From the NCBI GenBank assembly GCA_026396975.1, contig JAPLVT010000024.1, positions 1 to 32,294 on the forward strand: a stretch of 32,294 nucleotides of DNA, written 5' to 3'. The position numbers and the translations under genes are program-made. Source of the stretch: Candidatus Iainarchaeum sp. (GTDB taxonomy: Archaea > Iainarchaeota > Iainarchaeia > Iainarchaeales > GCA-2688035). Shown one piece after another: positions 6,612 through 14,688 of this stretch. Below the pieces are notes generated by a model that saw only the letters and a program-made list of their open reading frames with translations, made no database searches and had not been told where the DNA came from. Every line of letters begins with the position of its first letter. The first letter of the stretch is position 1.

Positions 6612-7121
6612 TTATGGCGCTTTTTGGCCGCTTTTAACTGTTTTCAGCCCTGCACCGCAATCCGGGCAATTCTTCTCCCTGCAGCCTTTTTTGGCGGTTT
6701 TGCCGCAGGCGGGGCAGCGCAGGGAGAAGGAAATAACATCTTTTATTTTTCCCCTTATAACACCCGCAAAAGGAATGCCAAGCAGCTTGCAGAAATTCTG
6801 CACGCTGTAATCGTCGCTTATGAGGGAAAAGCGCTTTTTTGCCGCACGCAGGTCGAGCGCAAGCGCGAGCACTGAGATGTCCGCGGTGCTCAGGCGCGAA
6901 AAGCCCTCTGCGGCAACACTTTCTTTTATGCGCGCCAACGAGGCAGCGCCAGGCTCTTCGATGCGAAGCAGGCCCTGCTGCAGCGCGTTGTCCGCGAGGG
7001 ATTTGCTCCTAAGGTCGCGCAGCTCCGCAACAGCAAGCGGCGCCATGATGTAAGAATGCTCACGCTGAAAATTGAAATTGAAATCGTTCAGCACTGCGCT
7101 TGAATCAAGCAGGTAAAGCAT
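6612..7121 (-). CDS. nob1: rRNA maturation endonuclease NOB1 (PIN domain plus zinc ribbon)
   Basis: NOB1 cuts the 3' end of pre-16S rRNA during small-subunit maturation. The PIN nuclease domain fills residues 1-120, with acidic metal-binding residues at D6 (LDSSA), E33 (AELRDL), D81 (TADIS) and D103/D104 (ISDDYS). The zinc ribbon follows, with Cys pairs at 136/139 (CPAC) and 152/155 (CPDC). At 169 residues it is a typical archaeal length. It diverges from pheS with 65 nt between the start codons, so the promoters must be back to back. Assignment is firm because PIN domain and ribbon occur in the NOB1 order. Confidence 0.92.
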   Translation of the reverse strand: MLYLLDSSAVLNDFNFNFQREHSYIMAPLAVAELRDLRSKSLADNALQQGLLRIEEPGAASLARIKESVAAEGFSRLSTADISVLALALDLRAAKKRFSLISDDYSVQNFCKLLGIPFAGVIRGKIKDVISFSLRCPACGKTAKKGCREKNCPDCGAGLKTVKSGQKAP

Positions 7122-7186
7122 AATAAAAAGGAATTCCCATTAAAGGTATTAAAAGGGTTACAATACGAAATATTTCGGTTGGTTGC

Positions 7187-8662
7187 ATGGAAACAAGCAG
7201 GATTGCTGAAAGCCTGAGCGGGATAGAAAGGAAAACACTTGCCGTGCTTGACACGGGGGCGTGGCTTTCGCCTGAGGAAATTGCCGCCAAGGCAGGCATC
7301 CCTGTTGACAGCGCGAGGAGAGCGGTGCAATGGCTGCGGGAAAAAGGGCTTATCGAGCTTGACGAGAAAAAAACAGAAAATTTGCATCTCAGCGCCATGG
7401 GCAAAACAAGCCTGCGCAACGGGCTGCCTGAAAGGCTTTTTGTGGAAGCCCTGCAGGCGCTCGGCGGAAGTGCAAGCCTGGAGCAGCTGAAAAAGAAAAG
7501 CAGCCTTAATTCCCCCGAATTGAATGTCGCGATGGGAATCGCAAAGAAAAATGCATGGGTTTCCGTTAGGAAAGAGGGCGAAGAGATTGCGCTTGAATTT
7601 ACAGGTCTGGAAAAGGATTTGCTCGAGGGGAAATACGCGCTTGAAGCAGCCCTGAAAAAAATTGAATCAAAGCAGAAGATTGCGCCGGAGGAAAACGCCG
7701 CGCTGCAGGAGGCAATGAAGAGGGGCCTGGCTGAAAAAGCCGTTGAAACAGGAAGAAGGGCAAGGCTCAACGCAAGCGGTGAGAAAGCGCTCCAAGCGGC
7801 GGGAAAAGTTGCCGAGAGGGCGTACGATATTCACGCGCCAGTGCCACGGGCTTTCGCGGGAAAAAAACAGCCTTACATGCAGTTCCTTAACCAGGTGAAA
7901 AGGAAACTGGTCGCGCTCGGCTTCCAGGAAATGCCCGAGAGGCTGATAACGCAGGAATTTTATAACTTTGACGTTCTTTTCCAGCCGCAAAACCATCCCG
8001 CGCGGAGCTGGACAGACACATACCAATTGCTGCAGCCGCGGTTAGGGAAACTGCCAGACAAAAAAATCGTGGCAAAAATAAAGGCCGCGCACGAAAACGG
8101 CGGCGGAACAGGCAGCAGGGGATGGGGCTACGCCTGGAGCGAGAGGATCGCAAGCAGGCTGATGCCGAACGCGCACGGCACAACCGCAGATGCAAGGCAG
8201 ATGGTGCAGGGTGTTACAGTGCCGGGAAAATACTTTGTGGTAAACAGGTGCTATCGCCCGGACATTCCGGACGCAACGCACCTTGTGGAATTCAACCAGC
8301 TGGACGGATTCATTGTTGACAAGGAAATAAACTTCAGGCACCTGCTCGGCATTCTTGCGCAGGTTGCTGTGGAGTTCGGCGGCGCCGAAGAGGTCAAGTT
8401 CACCCCCGATTATTACCCTTTCACGGAACCGAGCGTGCAGCTTAGCGCGAAACACCCGCTACTCGGGTGGATAGAGCTCGCGGGAGCCGGGGTTTTCAGA
8501 CCGGAAATAACGCAGGCGCTTGGGATAAAGGCACGCGCAATAGCGTGGGGCGTTGGCATCGACAGGCTCGCTGCATTCAGGCTTGGAATTAGCGATATCA
8601 GGTATTTGTTCGCGAAAGACCTCAACTGGCTGCGGGAAGCGAAAAGCCAGGCGGTTGATTGA
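7187..8662 (+). CDS. pheS: Phenylalanyl-tRNA synthetase alpha subunit
   Basis: This is the catalytic subunit of the heterotetrameric enzyme that charges tRNA-Phe. The N-terminal 170 residues contain winged-helix modules (ESLSGIERKTLAVLDT onward) of the archaeal/eukaryotic type. The class II core follows, with motif 2 around VVNRCYRPDIPDATH and EFNQLDGFIV, the Phe-pocket segment FTPDYYPFTEPSVQ, and motif 3 GWIELAGAGVFRPE with GVGIDRLA. At 491 residues it has the usual archaeal length. pheT follows 45 nt downstream in the same direction, an operon as expected for obligate partners. The start is ATG 7187, preceded by an AT-rich region without a clear ribosome binding site. Confidence 0.96.
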   Translation: METSRIAESLSGIERKTLAVLDTGAWLSPEEIAAKAGIPVDSARRAVQWLREKGLIELDEKKTENLHLSAMGKTSLRNGLPERLFVEALQALGGSASLEQLKKKSSLNSPELNVAMGIAKKNAWVSVRKEGEEIALEFTGLEKDLLEGKYALEAALKKIESKQKIAPEENAALQEAMKRGLAEKAVETGRRARLNASGEKALQAAGKVAERAYDIHAPVPRAFAGKKQPYMQFLNQVKRKLVALGFQEMPERLITQEFYNFDVLFQPQNHPARSWTDTYQLLQPRLGKLPDKKIVAKIKAAHENGGGTGSRGWGYAWSERIASRLMPNAHGTTADARQMVQGVTVPGKYFVVNRCYRPDIPDATHLVEFNQLDGFIVDKEINFRHLLGILAQVAVEFGGAEEVKFTPDYYPFTEPSVQLSAKHPLLGWIELAGAGVFRPEITQALGIKARAIAWGVGIDRLAAFRLGISDIRYLFAKDLNWLREAKSQAVD

Positions 8663-8707
8663 ACATGAAATTTACGGAAAGCGGGCAATGGTCGGCGGTG
8701 AAGCGAA

Positions 8708-10354
8708 ATGGCTAATGTAAGCGTCAGCCTTAAGGACCTTTGCGGCTTGGTGGGAAAGAAGATTCCGCAGCGCGAGCTGGCTGATGCGCTGATGTTCGCG
8801 AAAAGCGAAGTGGAAAGCATCAACGGCGACAGCGTTGTCGTGGAAGTGAAGGACAGCAATAGGCCGGATTTGTTGAGCACGGAGGGAATCGCGCGCGAGA
8901 TAAGGAGCAGGCTCACAAGCGAAAGGGGAGTGCCAAAATATAGGGTGCGCAGCAGCGGTGTTTCGCTAATTGTTGACAAGAGCGTTCTTCCCGTAAGGCC
9001 CTGCATTGCAGCGGCAATCGTGCGCAATGTAAAAGTGACTGAAGAATTTTTGGTGCAGATGGTCCAGTTGCAGGAAAAAGTCTGCTTAACATTCGGGAGA
9101 AAAAGGAAAGAGGCCGCAATCGGGCTGTACGACTGGGGCAAGCTAAAGCCGCCGATGCATTATACCGCATACAGGCCGCGCGAAAAACGATTCATCCCGC
9201 TTGAGTACAAAGTGGAAATGGATCTGGAAGAGATTCTGCTCGAGCACCCGAAGGGGAAAGAATTCGCCCAGCTACTGCAGGGGCAGAAAATGTATCCGAT
9301 ACTTGAGGACGACAGGCGCGCTGTAGCCTCAATGCCGCCCATAATAAACTCGCAGCTCACTGGAAAGGTCAGCGAGAAAACACAGGAAGTTCTTGTGGAG
9401 GTGACAGGCTACAGCCAGGAAACAGTCAACACTGCGCTGAACGTCATGGTAAGCGCGCTGGCGGAAAGGGGATTTGATGTTTACAGCGTGCGGGTAAAAT
9501 ACCCGAACAAGGCGGTTGTTACGCCTGATTTCACGCCGAAAAAAATCACGGTCAACGCGCGCGATGTGAACGATTTCAGCGGGCTGCAACTGGGTGAAAA
9601 GGAGATAATTGAACTGCTGCGCAAGGCGCGCTACGACGTGAAACAAAGCGGCGGCAGGCTGCAGTGCAATTATCCCGCATACAGGCAGGACATAATGCAT
9701 CCTGTCGATGTAATCGAGGACGCGCTTGTTTCATACGGCTACAACAAAATAAAGCCTTTGCCGGTAAGGATTGCAACTGGCGGAAAGGAAAGGCAGGAAA
9801 CAGCTCTCGCTGAGGCAGTCAGGGAAGCGTGCATTGGGCTTGGGCTGCAGGAAGTGCTCACTTACACAATGACCTCAAAGCAAAAGCAGGCTGCAATGGT
9901 AGGCCTGGACACGGAGAAAGAGCAGTTTGTTGAAATCGCGAACCCTGTCAGCGAGAACTACGTTGTTTTCAGGAAGCAATTGTTCCCAGAGCTGCTCGAT
10001 TTCCTCGCAGCGAACAAGCACGTGCAGTATCCACAGAATATTTTCGAAATAGGCAAAACACTGCGGTTGGATGGCGCCAGCGAAACAGGCGTCAGGGAAT
10101 GCAACACGCTTTGCGTGGCGCTCTGCGGAAAAGGCGCGGAATTCACCGCAATAAAAAGCATTCTTGGCGCGGTAGCAAGCGCCATGGGCTGGGAATACGG
10201 GTTGCTCGAAACAGCCAACAGCGCTCTCGCGGATGGCAGGGGCGCCCTGGTAAAAATCGCCGGCAAAGAAGGCATTCTGGGAGAAATAAAAAAAGAGGTA
10301 TTGCAGAATTTTGGGTTAGGAATGCCAGTAGCGCTGTTGGAAATAGAAATTTAA
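8708..10354 (+). CDS. pheT: Phenylalanyl-tRNA synthetase beta subunit
   Basis: This is the partner of PheS, contributing tRNA binding, editing (B3/B4) and the catalytic-like core. At 548 residues it is the short archaeal/eukaryotic form, lacking the N-terminal EMAP-like domain of the bacterial protein. Visible blocks are the N-terminal KDLCGLVGKKIP, the DSNRPDLLSTEGIAR segment (around residues 51-65), the editing-domain region, a B5 domain (TPKKITVNARDVNDFSGL) and a C-terminal pseudo-catalytic core (GLQEVLTYTMTS, ANPVSENYVVFRKQL). GGTGA precedes the ATG by 6 nt, so it is translated from the pheS transcript. Confidence 0.96.
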   Translation: MANVSVSLKDLCGLVGKKIPQRELADALMFAKSEVESINGDSVVVEVKDSNRPDLLSTEGIAREIRSRLTSERGVPKYRVRSSGVSLIVDKSVLPVRPCIAAAIVRNVKVTEEFLVQMVQLQEKVCLTFGRKRKEAAIGLYDWGKLKPPMHYTAYRPREKRFIPLEYKVEMDLEEILLEHPKGKEFAQLLQGQKMYPILEDDRRAVASMPPIINSQLTGKVSEKTQEVLVEVTGYSQETVNTALNVMVSALAERGFDVYSVRVKYPNKAVVTPDFTPKKITVNARDVNDFSGLQLGEKEIIELLRKARYDVKQSGGRLQCNYPAYRQDIMHPVDVIEDALVSYGYNKIKPLPVRIATGGKERQETALAEAVREACIGLGLQEVLTYTMTSKQKQAAMVGLDTEKEQFVEIANPVSENYVVFRKQLFPELLDFLAANKHVQYPQNIFEIGKTLRLDGASETGVRECNTLCVALCGKGAEFTAIKSILGAVASAMGWEYGLLETANSALADGRGALVKIAGKEGILGEIKKEVLQNFGLGMPVALLEIEI

Positions 10355-10359
10355 CTCGA

Positions 10360-11775
10360 CTACAACAGCGTTGTCTGGCCCTCGCTGTTTTCCGGAACAT
10401 TATCTGATTGCCCTGCTGGTTCTTCCAGCTCTTCCGTGGGTTCCTCGAATTTCGCAAGTGTTTTCCCGTCCACTGCCTGCAGCGGCTTTCTTTTTGCAAC
10501 GCCGCTCTGGCGAATCGCTGCGGCTTCCTCAAAAACCGACTTGGTTTTTTTGGAATCCGGTTTCGCGCCGAGCAGGAATGCAATTTCCTCCGCTGTAAAA
10601 TCGAATGCTGCCGCCAGGCGCGCAGCCTGCTTTTTGTCCGCGAACAGCATGCGCAGGTACGGAAGGTCCTCAGTGATAACAGTGCTGGTGCTGGAATGCG
10701 TGGCTGCGCCGATTTTCTGCGCTACCTGCTTGCGCAAGTTCCTCGCGCCCTTGTTGCCGCCGAGCCTGCGGAGCAAGCCGGGAAACTGGTAGTGTATCCA
10801 GCCAGGGTATTCATGCTCCCTGCTCAGGGCAACGCCGCTGGTGGCAAGCTCGCCGCTGTAGCGGAGGAAGCCGTAGTGCTGCCTCCTCCCGATTCTGCCC
10901 AAAAAAACATCGGCCCTGCTGAGCCTCTCGAAAGCCGCTGCACTGTCGTTCCCCTTCGTGAAGTGCCTCGGGATGTTCTCGTCAACCCAGAGGAAAAGCA
11001 TCTCATCATCAACTTCTGTCTGCTGCCTCGCACGCCTTATTTCGCCGACAGTGCTGCCTTTGAAGACAGCCTCAATTGTCTTGAAGATGTCGTGCTGCCT
11101 TTCCCTGTAGCCGAGGGATTGCACTGCGGCAAGGTCAATTTTTCCGCATAACACGAGAGTCTGCGCGTCAAGCAACGCGCTCCGCATGTCGCCCGCGCAG
11201 CTTCGCGCGAGCGTTTTCACTGCCTCCGGGTCGAAAGGAACGCCTTCCTTCTGCAGAAGCTCGCAAAGGCGCTTCGCGATGCTCAGGTAATTTATTTTTT
11301 TGAATTGCACAAGCACGCAGGCGCCCCTAAGCGGAAGCATTTTCTGGTCGCCGTAAATGTCGTTGGCTGTCAGAATAAGCGGGTTTTTCGACTCTTTCAG
11401 GATTTTTGCCATTGCCCCTGCGCCGCCCCTGTCGGCGTTTCCCTGCAAGCCATCGACCTCGTCAAGAAGCACGAGCCTGAGCGTGCCGCCGAGCGATGCG
11501 CCCTGCGATGCAGCGCCCGCAACGCGCTCTATTACATCCTTTGTCCTGAAATCGCTGGCGTTCATTTCGAACAGCAGCCAGCCCATGAATTTCGCGAGCA
11601 TTGTTGCGAGGCAGGTCTTGCCTGTTCCCGGGGAACCGTAAAGCAGCAGCGGCTGCTGCGGCTTCCCGCTCTGCCATTTCTCGGCCCATGCACGCACAAA
11701 GTCCGCTGCTTCGGAATTGCCCACGAACTCGCTGAAGTCCTTGGGAAAAAAGCGGTCTGTCCACAGTTCGCTCAT
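10360..11775 (-). CDS. rfcL: Replication factor C large subunit (clamp loader)
   Basis: This is the AAA+ ATPase subunit of the clamp loader that opens PCNA and loads it onto primed DNA. Walker A is GSPGTGKT (residues 47-54). Walker B is LVLLDEVD (101-108). A sensor-1 region (LILTANDIY) and sensor 2 (GDMRSALLD) follow. The N-terminal block WTDRFFPKDFSEFVGN is characteristic of RfcL. The C-terminal third is the collar domain, then an acidic, Glu-rich linker ending in QTTLL. QTTLL resembles the first half of a PIP-box but lacks the usual aromatic pair. The gene converges with pheT (5-nt gap) and diverges from the GTPase gene. Confidence 0.95.
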   Translation of the reverse strand: MSELWTDRFFPKDFSEFVGNSEAADFVRAWAEKWQSGKPQQPLLLYGSPGTGKTCLATMLAKFMGWLLFEMNASDFRTKDVIERVAGAASQGASLGGTLRLVLLDEVDGLQGNADRGGAGAMAKILKESKNPLILTANDIYGDQKMLPLRGACVLVQFKKINYLSIAKRLCELLQKEGVPFDPEAVKTLARSCAGDMRSALLDAQTLVLCGKIDLAAVQSLGYRERQHDIFKTIEAVFKGSTVGEIRRARQQTEVDDEMLFLWVDENIPRHFTKGNDSAAAFERLSRADVFLGRIGRRQHYGFLRYSGELATSGVALSREHEYPGWIHYQFPGLLRRLGGNKGARNLRKQVAQKIGAATHSSTSTVITEDLPYLRMLFADKKQAARLAAAFDFTAEEIAFLLGAKPDSKKTKSVFEEAAAIRQSGVAKRKPLQAVDGKTLAKFEEPTEELEEPAGQSDNVPENSEGQTTLL

Positions 11776-11866
11776 GCCCTACCTGCGCCTCCTCTTTGCA
11801 GGGCGCCTCTGCAACCTTATAATTTCCGACATTCCAAAGACCAGTAAAATCTTCCTTCCAATTAGG

Positions 11867-11880
11867 TTTTTATTATAATT
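11867..11880 (+). promoter_or_regulatory. TATA-like box of the YchF/Ygr210-type GTPase
   Basis: TTTTATTATAATT is centred about 27 nt before the ATG at 11901, predicting a leaderless transcript. A separate TATA-like AAATTATAAGG on the minus strand (about 11815-11825) can serve rfcL. Confidence 0.55.
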
Positions 11881-11900
11881 ACAGCCCAAGATTTTTCCTT

Positions 11901-13085
11901 ATGCAGATTGGTGTTGTCGGGAAAACAAACACTGGCAAGAGCACTTTTTTCAGCGCGGCGACAATGGTTGCCGCGGAAATCGGCAACAGGCCTTTTGTTA
12001 CCATAAAGCCGAACCAGGGAACAGCCTATGTGACTGCCCCCTGCGTGCACGTGCAGATGGGAAAGCAGTGCATGCCGCAGAACAGCAGGTGCGAGGCAGG
12101 CGTGCGGCTTATTCCGATAACGCTGCTTGATGTAGCGGGGCTTATTGAAGGCGCCTGGCAGGGAAAAGGCCTCGGCAACATGTTCCTGAACGATTTGATG
12201 CAGGCAAGCGCACTGGTGCACGTGCTTGACTGCAGCGGCACAACGGACGCCGAGGGAAATCCAGCAAAGGGCTATGACCCCGCGAAGGATGTTCTTTTTC
12301 TGGAGAAAGAAATCGATTACTGGATAAGGGGCATACTGCAGAAGAACTGGGCGAAAATAAGCAAAACAGCGGCTGCAAGCGAAAAGCCCTGGGAAGCGCT
12401 TGCACAGCCGCTGAGCGGCCTTGGAATGAGCGAAGCCGATGTGAAGAGCGTTTTCGAGAAAGGCTCTTTCAGCGGCAAGCCAAGCCAGTGGAGCGAGGAA
12501 GAGCAACTGGATTTTGCGGAAATGGTGCGCGGGCAGAGCAAGCCAATGCTGATCGCATGCAACAAGATGGACCTGCCGGGCGCGAAAGAGAATCTCGGGC
12601 GCCTGCAGAAACAGTTCCCCGAAAAGATTTTTGTCCCGTGCTGCGCGGAAGCAGAGCTCACGCTCAGGAAAGCCGCAAAAGCCGGGTTGATAGAATACAC
12701 GCCAGGCGCAAAAGAATTCAAAGTGCTCGGCAATCTTGACGAAAGGCAGAGGCACGCGCTGGAATTCATACAAACGCATGTCCTTGACGCCTTCGGCAGC
12801 ACAGGAGTGCAGCAGGCGATAAACCGCACTGCCTTCGAGCTGCTGAAACTTATTTTGGTTTACCCCGTGGAAGACCAGCACAAATTGGTTGACAGCAAGG
12901 GAAACGTGCTGCCGAGCGCCTATCTGCTGAGGCAGGGGGCAACAGCCCTCGACCTCGCGGCAAAAGTCCACAGCAGCTTTGCGGAAAGGTTTGTCGCGGC
13001 AATAGACTGCAAAACAGGGCAAAAAATAGGGAAAGAGCACGCGCTGCGCGACAACGACGTGGTCAAAATACAGCTGCACAACTAG
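11901..13085 (+). CDS. Translation-associated GTPase, YchF/Ygr210-type (COG0012), with C-terminal TGS domain
   Basis: This is an Obg-related P-loop GTPase of the archaeal/eukaryotic Ygr210 branch of COG0012. G1 is GKTNTGKS (residues 7-14). G3 is DVAGLIEGA starting at D77. G4 is NKMD (221-224), the canonical GTP-type motif rather than the NxxE that gives YchF/OLA1 its ATP preference. A helical insertion follows. The C-terminus (about 315-394) is a TGS domain with DSKGNVLPSAYLLRQGAT and ending NDVVKIQLHN. At 394 residues the length fits the family. It is thought to act with the ribosome, but the exact role is not established. It is a single gene with its own promoter. Confidence 0.88.
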   Translation: MQIGVVGKTNTGKSTFFSAATMVAAEIGNRPFVTIKPNQGTAYVTAPCVHVQMGKQCMPQNSRCEAGVRLIPITLLDVAGLIEGAWQGKGLGNMFLNDLMQASALVHVLDCSGTTDAEGNPAKGYDPAKDVLFLEKEIDYWIRGILQKNWAKISKTAAASEKPWEALAQPLSGLGMSEADVKSVFEKGSFSGKPSQWSEEEQLDFAEMVRGQSKPMLIACNKMDLPGAKENLGRLQKQFPEKIFVPCCAEAELTLRKAAKAGLIEYTPGAKEFKVLGNLDERQRHALEFIQTHVLDAFGSTGVQQAINRTAFELLKLILVYPVEDQHKLVDSKGNVLPSAYLLRQGATALDLAAKVHSSFAERFVAAIDCKTGQKIGKEHALRDNDVVKIQLHN

Positions 13086-13216
13086 GGGCAAAAAAACCGC
13101 GGAAAATTAAGCCCGCGCCAAGCGCAAAAAAAAAAGCTGCGAAAAAAAGAACATCGCATTAGTTGCAAAAAAAAAGCGGTTTGCGATAAGGGCTAAAATT
13201 AGGCTGGCAGCATTGC
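13086..13216 (-). terminator. Convergent intergenic region with repeated U-runs (terminator for the minus-strand locus)
   Basis: Read on the minus strand, the region has four runs of T: 9-10 bases near 13126-13135 and 13167-13175, and about 7 near 13091-13096 and 13142-13148. Runs like these are expected downstream of an archaeal gene as oligo-U terminators. Small paired elements are also present: AAACCGC (13094-13100) with GCGGTTT (13176-13182), ATCGCA (13153-13158) with TGCGAT (13182-13187), and AGCCC with GGGCT. No coding frame is seen. Confidence 0.55.
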
Positions 13217-13498
13217 TTATTCCGTCTTTGTCTCTTCAACAGTTGTTACTGTTTTTGTGCGCACTAAATTTGGCACAAGCTCGTGCGGGTTTTCTGTTTC
13301 AAGGCGCTTTTCCACCTCAAGCACCCTGCGCAGCAGCGCGCTCTTTTCCTTCTCCGCGCAGCGAAGCCTTGAGAGCGCATAGTAGTGGGTGTTGATTACT
13401 TCGTCAAGCGTAAGGCGCCTTTTCACGCCGATTCTTGCGATTTCCTCAAAATAAATCCTGACAATCTTTGCCGCAACCTCTTCATCGGTCAGACGCAT
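13217..13498 (-). CDS. Small partner protein, paralogous to the C-terminal domain of the upstream basic protein
   Basis: This is a 93-residue protein whose first 45 residues match the C-terminal domain of the upstream protein: DEEV...IYFEEIARIGVKRRLTLDEVINTHYYALSRL here against DEEL...IYFTEVIRHGLKRSLTLDEIINAYFYALLRV there. A predicted coiled coil follows (CAEKEKSALLRRVLEVEKRL) and then a Thr/Glu-rich tail. Its ATG overlaps the end of the upstream gene by 10 nt, so the two are translationally coupled. The shared domain probably mediates homo- or heterodimerisation between them. I do not recognise the domain as a named family. Confidence 0.8.
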   Translation of the reverse strand: MRLTDEEVAAKIVRIYFEEIARIGVKRRLTLDEVINTHYYALSRLRCAEKEKSALLRRVLEVEKRLETENPHELVPNLVRTKTVTTVEETKTE

Positions 13499-14652
13499 GT
13501 CTTGTCACTCCTGAAATTTTCCTTGCGGATAACGCCCTTGTTAATTATTTTCTCAATCTCTTGCAGCTCGATGCCCTTTCTCTCGACCCTCAAAAGCGCG
13601 TAGAAATAAGCGTTGATTATTTCATCCAGGGTTAGGCTTCTCTTCAAGCCGTGCCTGATAACCTCTGTGAAATAAATGTCCAAAAGATTCAGGACAAGCT
13701 CTTCATCACCGAAACCCCGCACGCCGGCTGATTCGGAGACAACCCGCTCGGAAAAAACCTTCTTAAGCGCTTTCCTCCCAGCGGCTGTTTTCCCCTTCTG
13801 CACCTCTTCCACAAGAGCAGCGAGACCTCCGGGAAAAACCTCTTTCTCGACAATGACAGGCTTCTCGACAAACCTGCTCTCAAAAACACTTCTCGAAGTA
13901 GCCTGGGGCTGCACAACAACGGGCTGCTGGGAAGCAGCGCTGCGCACAAGCCTCCTTGAAACAACCCTTCTCCGCACAGTTCTCTTCCTGCGCACTCTTT
14001 TCCTGCGCGGCTTTCTCCTAACAAGCCTTCTGCGCCTAACAACGCGCCTGCGCATAACCCTGCGCTTCCTGCGCTGCTTTCTCCTTACAGGCCTTCTCCT
14101 TGCCGCCTTTCTCTTGGCCCTGACTTTTTTCGCAGCGCGCTTTACTTTTCTTTTCTTAGCAGGAATTCTCCTGATAATGATTTTGCGCTTAATAATGACC
14201 TTGGGGGCTTTCTTCACCCTGCGCCTGCGCTTGGGCGGGTTCTTCAGCCTGTTCCAGGCCCTGATTGCCTGCTTCATTGTCTTGCCCTGCTTCAATTGCA
14301 TTGAAATGAAAACATTGTAGGAGGTGCGCTTCTTGTTCTTCTCCGCCGCCTCTCTCTTCCCCTTGTTCCAGAGGCGCACTGACTGCTTGAAGGTAAGGCC
14401 CCTCATTATCTGCGCCCTCATAAAGCGGTTGTAATCGCTAAGGCTCACCTTCTTCCTTTTCTTGGCAAGCATTTCAATCTCTTTCTTAAGCAGCTCCAAT
14501 TCCCTGCCGTGCGCCGCGGTCTTCCTATTGACACGCTGCGCAAGCGCGACCTCTTTTTTAAGGCCCTTTTTCAGGGAGCGAATGTCCTTCTTCACGGTCT
14601 TCGCGGTCCTTACAACGGGCTTTTTCCGCGCATTCTTTTTCTTGACAGCCAA
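13489..14652 (-). CDS. Arg/Lys-rich putative nucleoid protein with two HMG/YABBY-like motifs
   Basis: This 387-residue protein has four parts. Residues 1-68 are a basic, coiled-coil-like N-terminus. Two copies of a motif follow (about 72-99 and 110-137): SDYNRFMRAQIMRGLTFKQS and TSYNVFISMQLKQGKTMKQA, each continuing to a conserved Trp-Asn. They resemble the YNxF...W pattern of YABBY/HMG-box DNA-binding segments. Residues 139-237 are an extremely Arg/Lys-rich tract, protamine- or H1-tail-like. The C-terminal domain (about 313-356) is shared with the next gene. DNA binding or compaction is inferred. An in-frame TGA at 14659-14661 leaves TTG 14652 as the best start, about 26 nt from a TATA-like GATTAATTAAAAG. 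The length of the tract could vary between strains. Confidence 0.82.
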   Translation of the reverse strand: MAVKKKNARKKPVVRTAKTVKKDIRSLKKGLKKEVALAQRVNRKTAAHGRELELLKKEIEMLAKKRKKVSLSDYNRFMRAQIMRGLTFKQSVRLWNKGKREAAEKNKKRTSYNVFISMQLKQGKTMKQAIRAWNRLKNPPKRRRRVKKAPKVIIKRKIIIRRIPAKKRKVKRAAKKVRAKRKAARRRPVRRKQRRKRRVMRRRVVRRRRLVRRKPRRKRVRRKRTVRRRVVSRRLVRSAASQQPVVVQPQATSRSVFESRFVEKPVIVEKEVFPGGLAALVEEVQKGKTAAGRKALKKVFSERVVSESAGVRGFGDEELVLNLLDIYFTEVIRHGLKRSLTLDEIINAYFYALLRVERKGIELQEIEKIINKGVIRKENFRSDKTCV

Positions 14653-14688
14653 AACAATTCACTTCTTTTAATTAATCTGTTATATCAA

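Noticed and set aside
11776..11900. RNA gene between rfcL and the GTPase gene
   Set aside because: The spacer is filled by two divergent TATA-like boxes and short leaders. No stem of RNA-gene size was found.
13676..14320. 214-residue hydrophobic plus-strand frame
   Set aside because: It is exactly antisense to the Arg-rich gene, whose Arg/Lys codons give Leu/Phe/Ser on the other strand. It has no start signal of its own.
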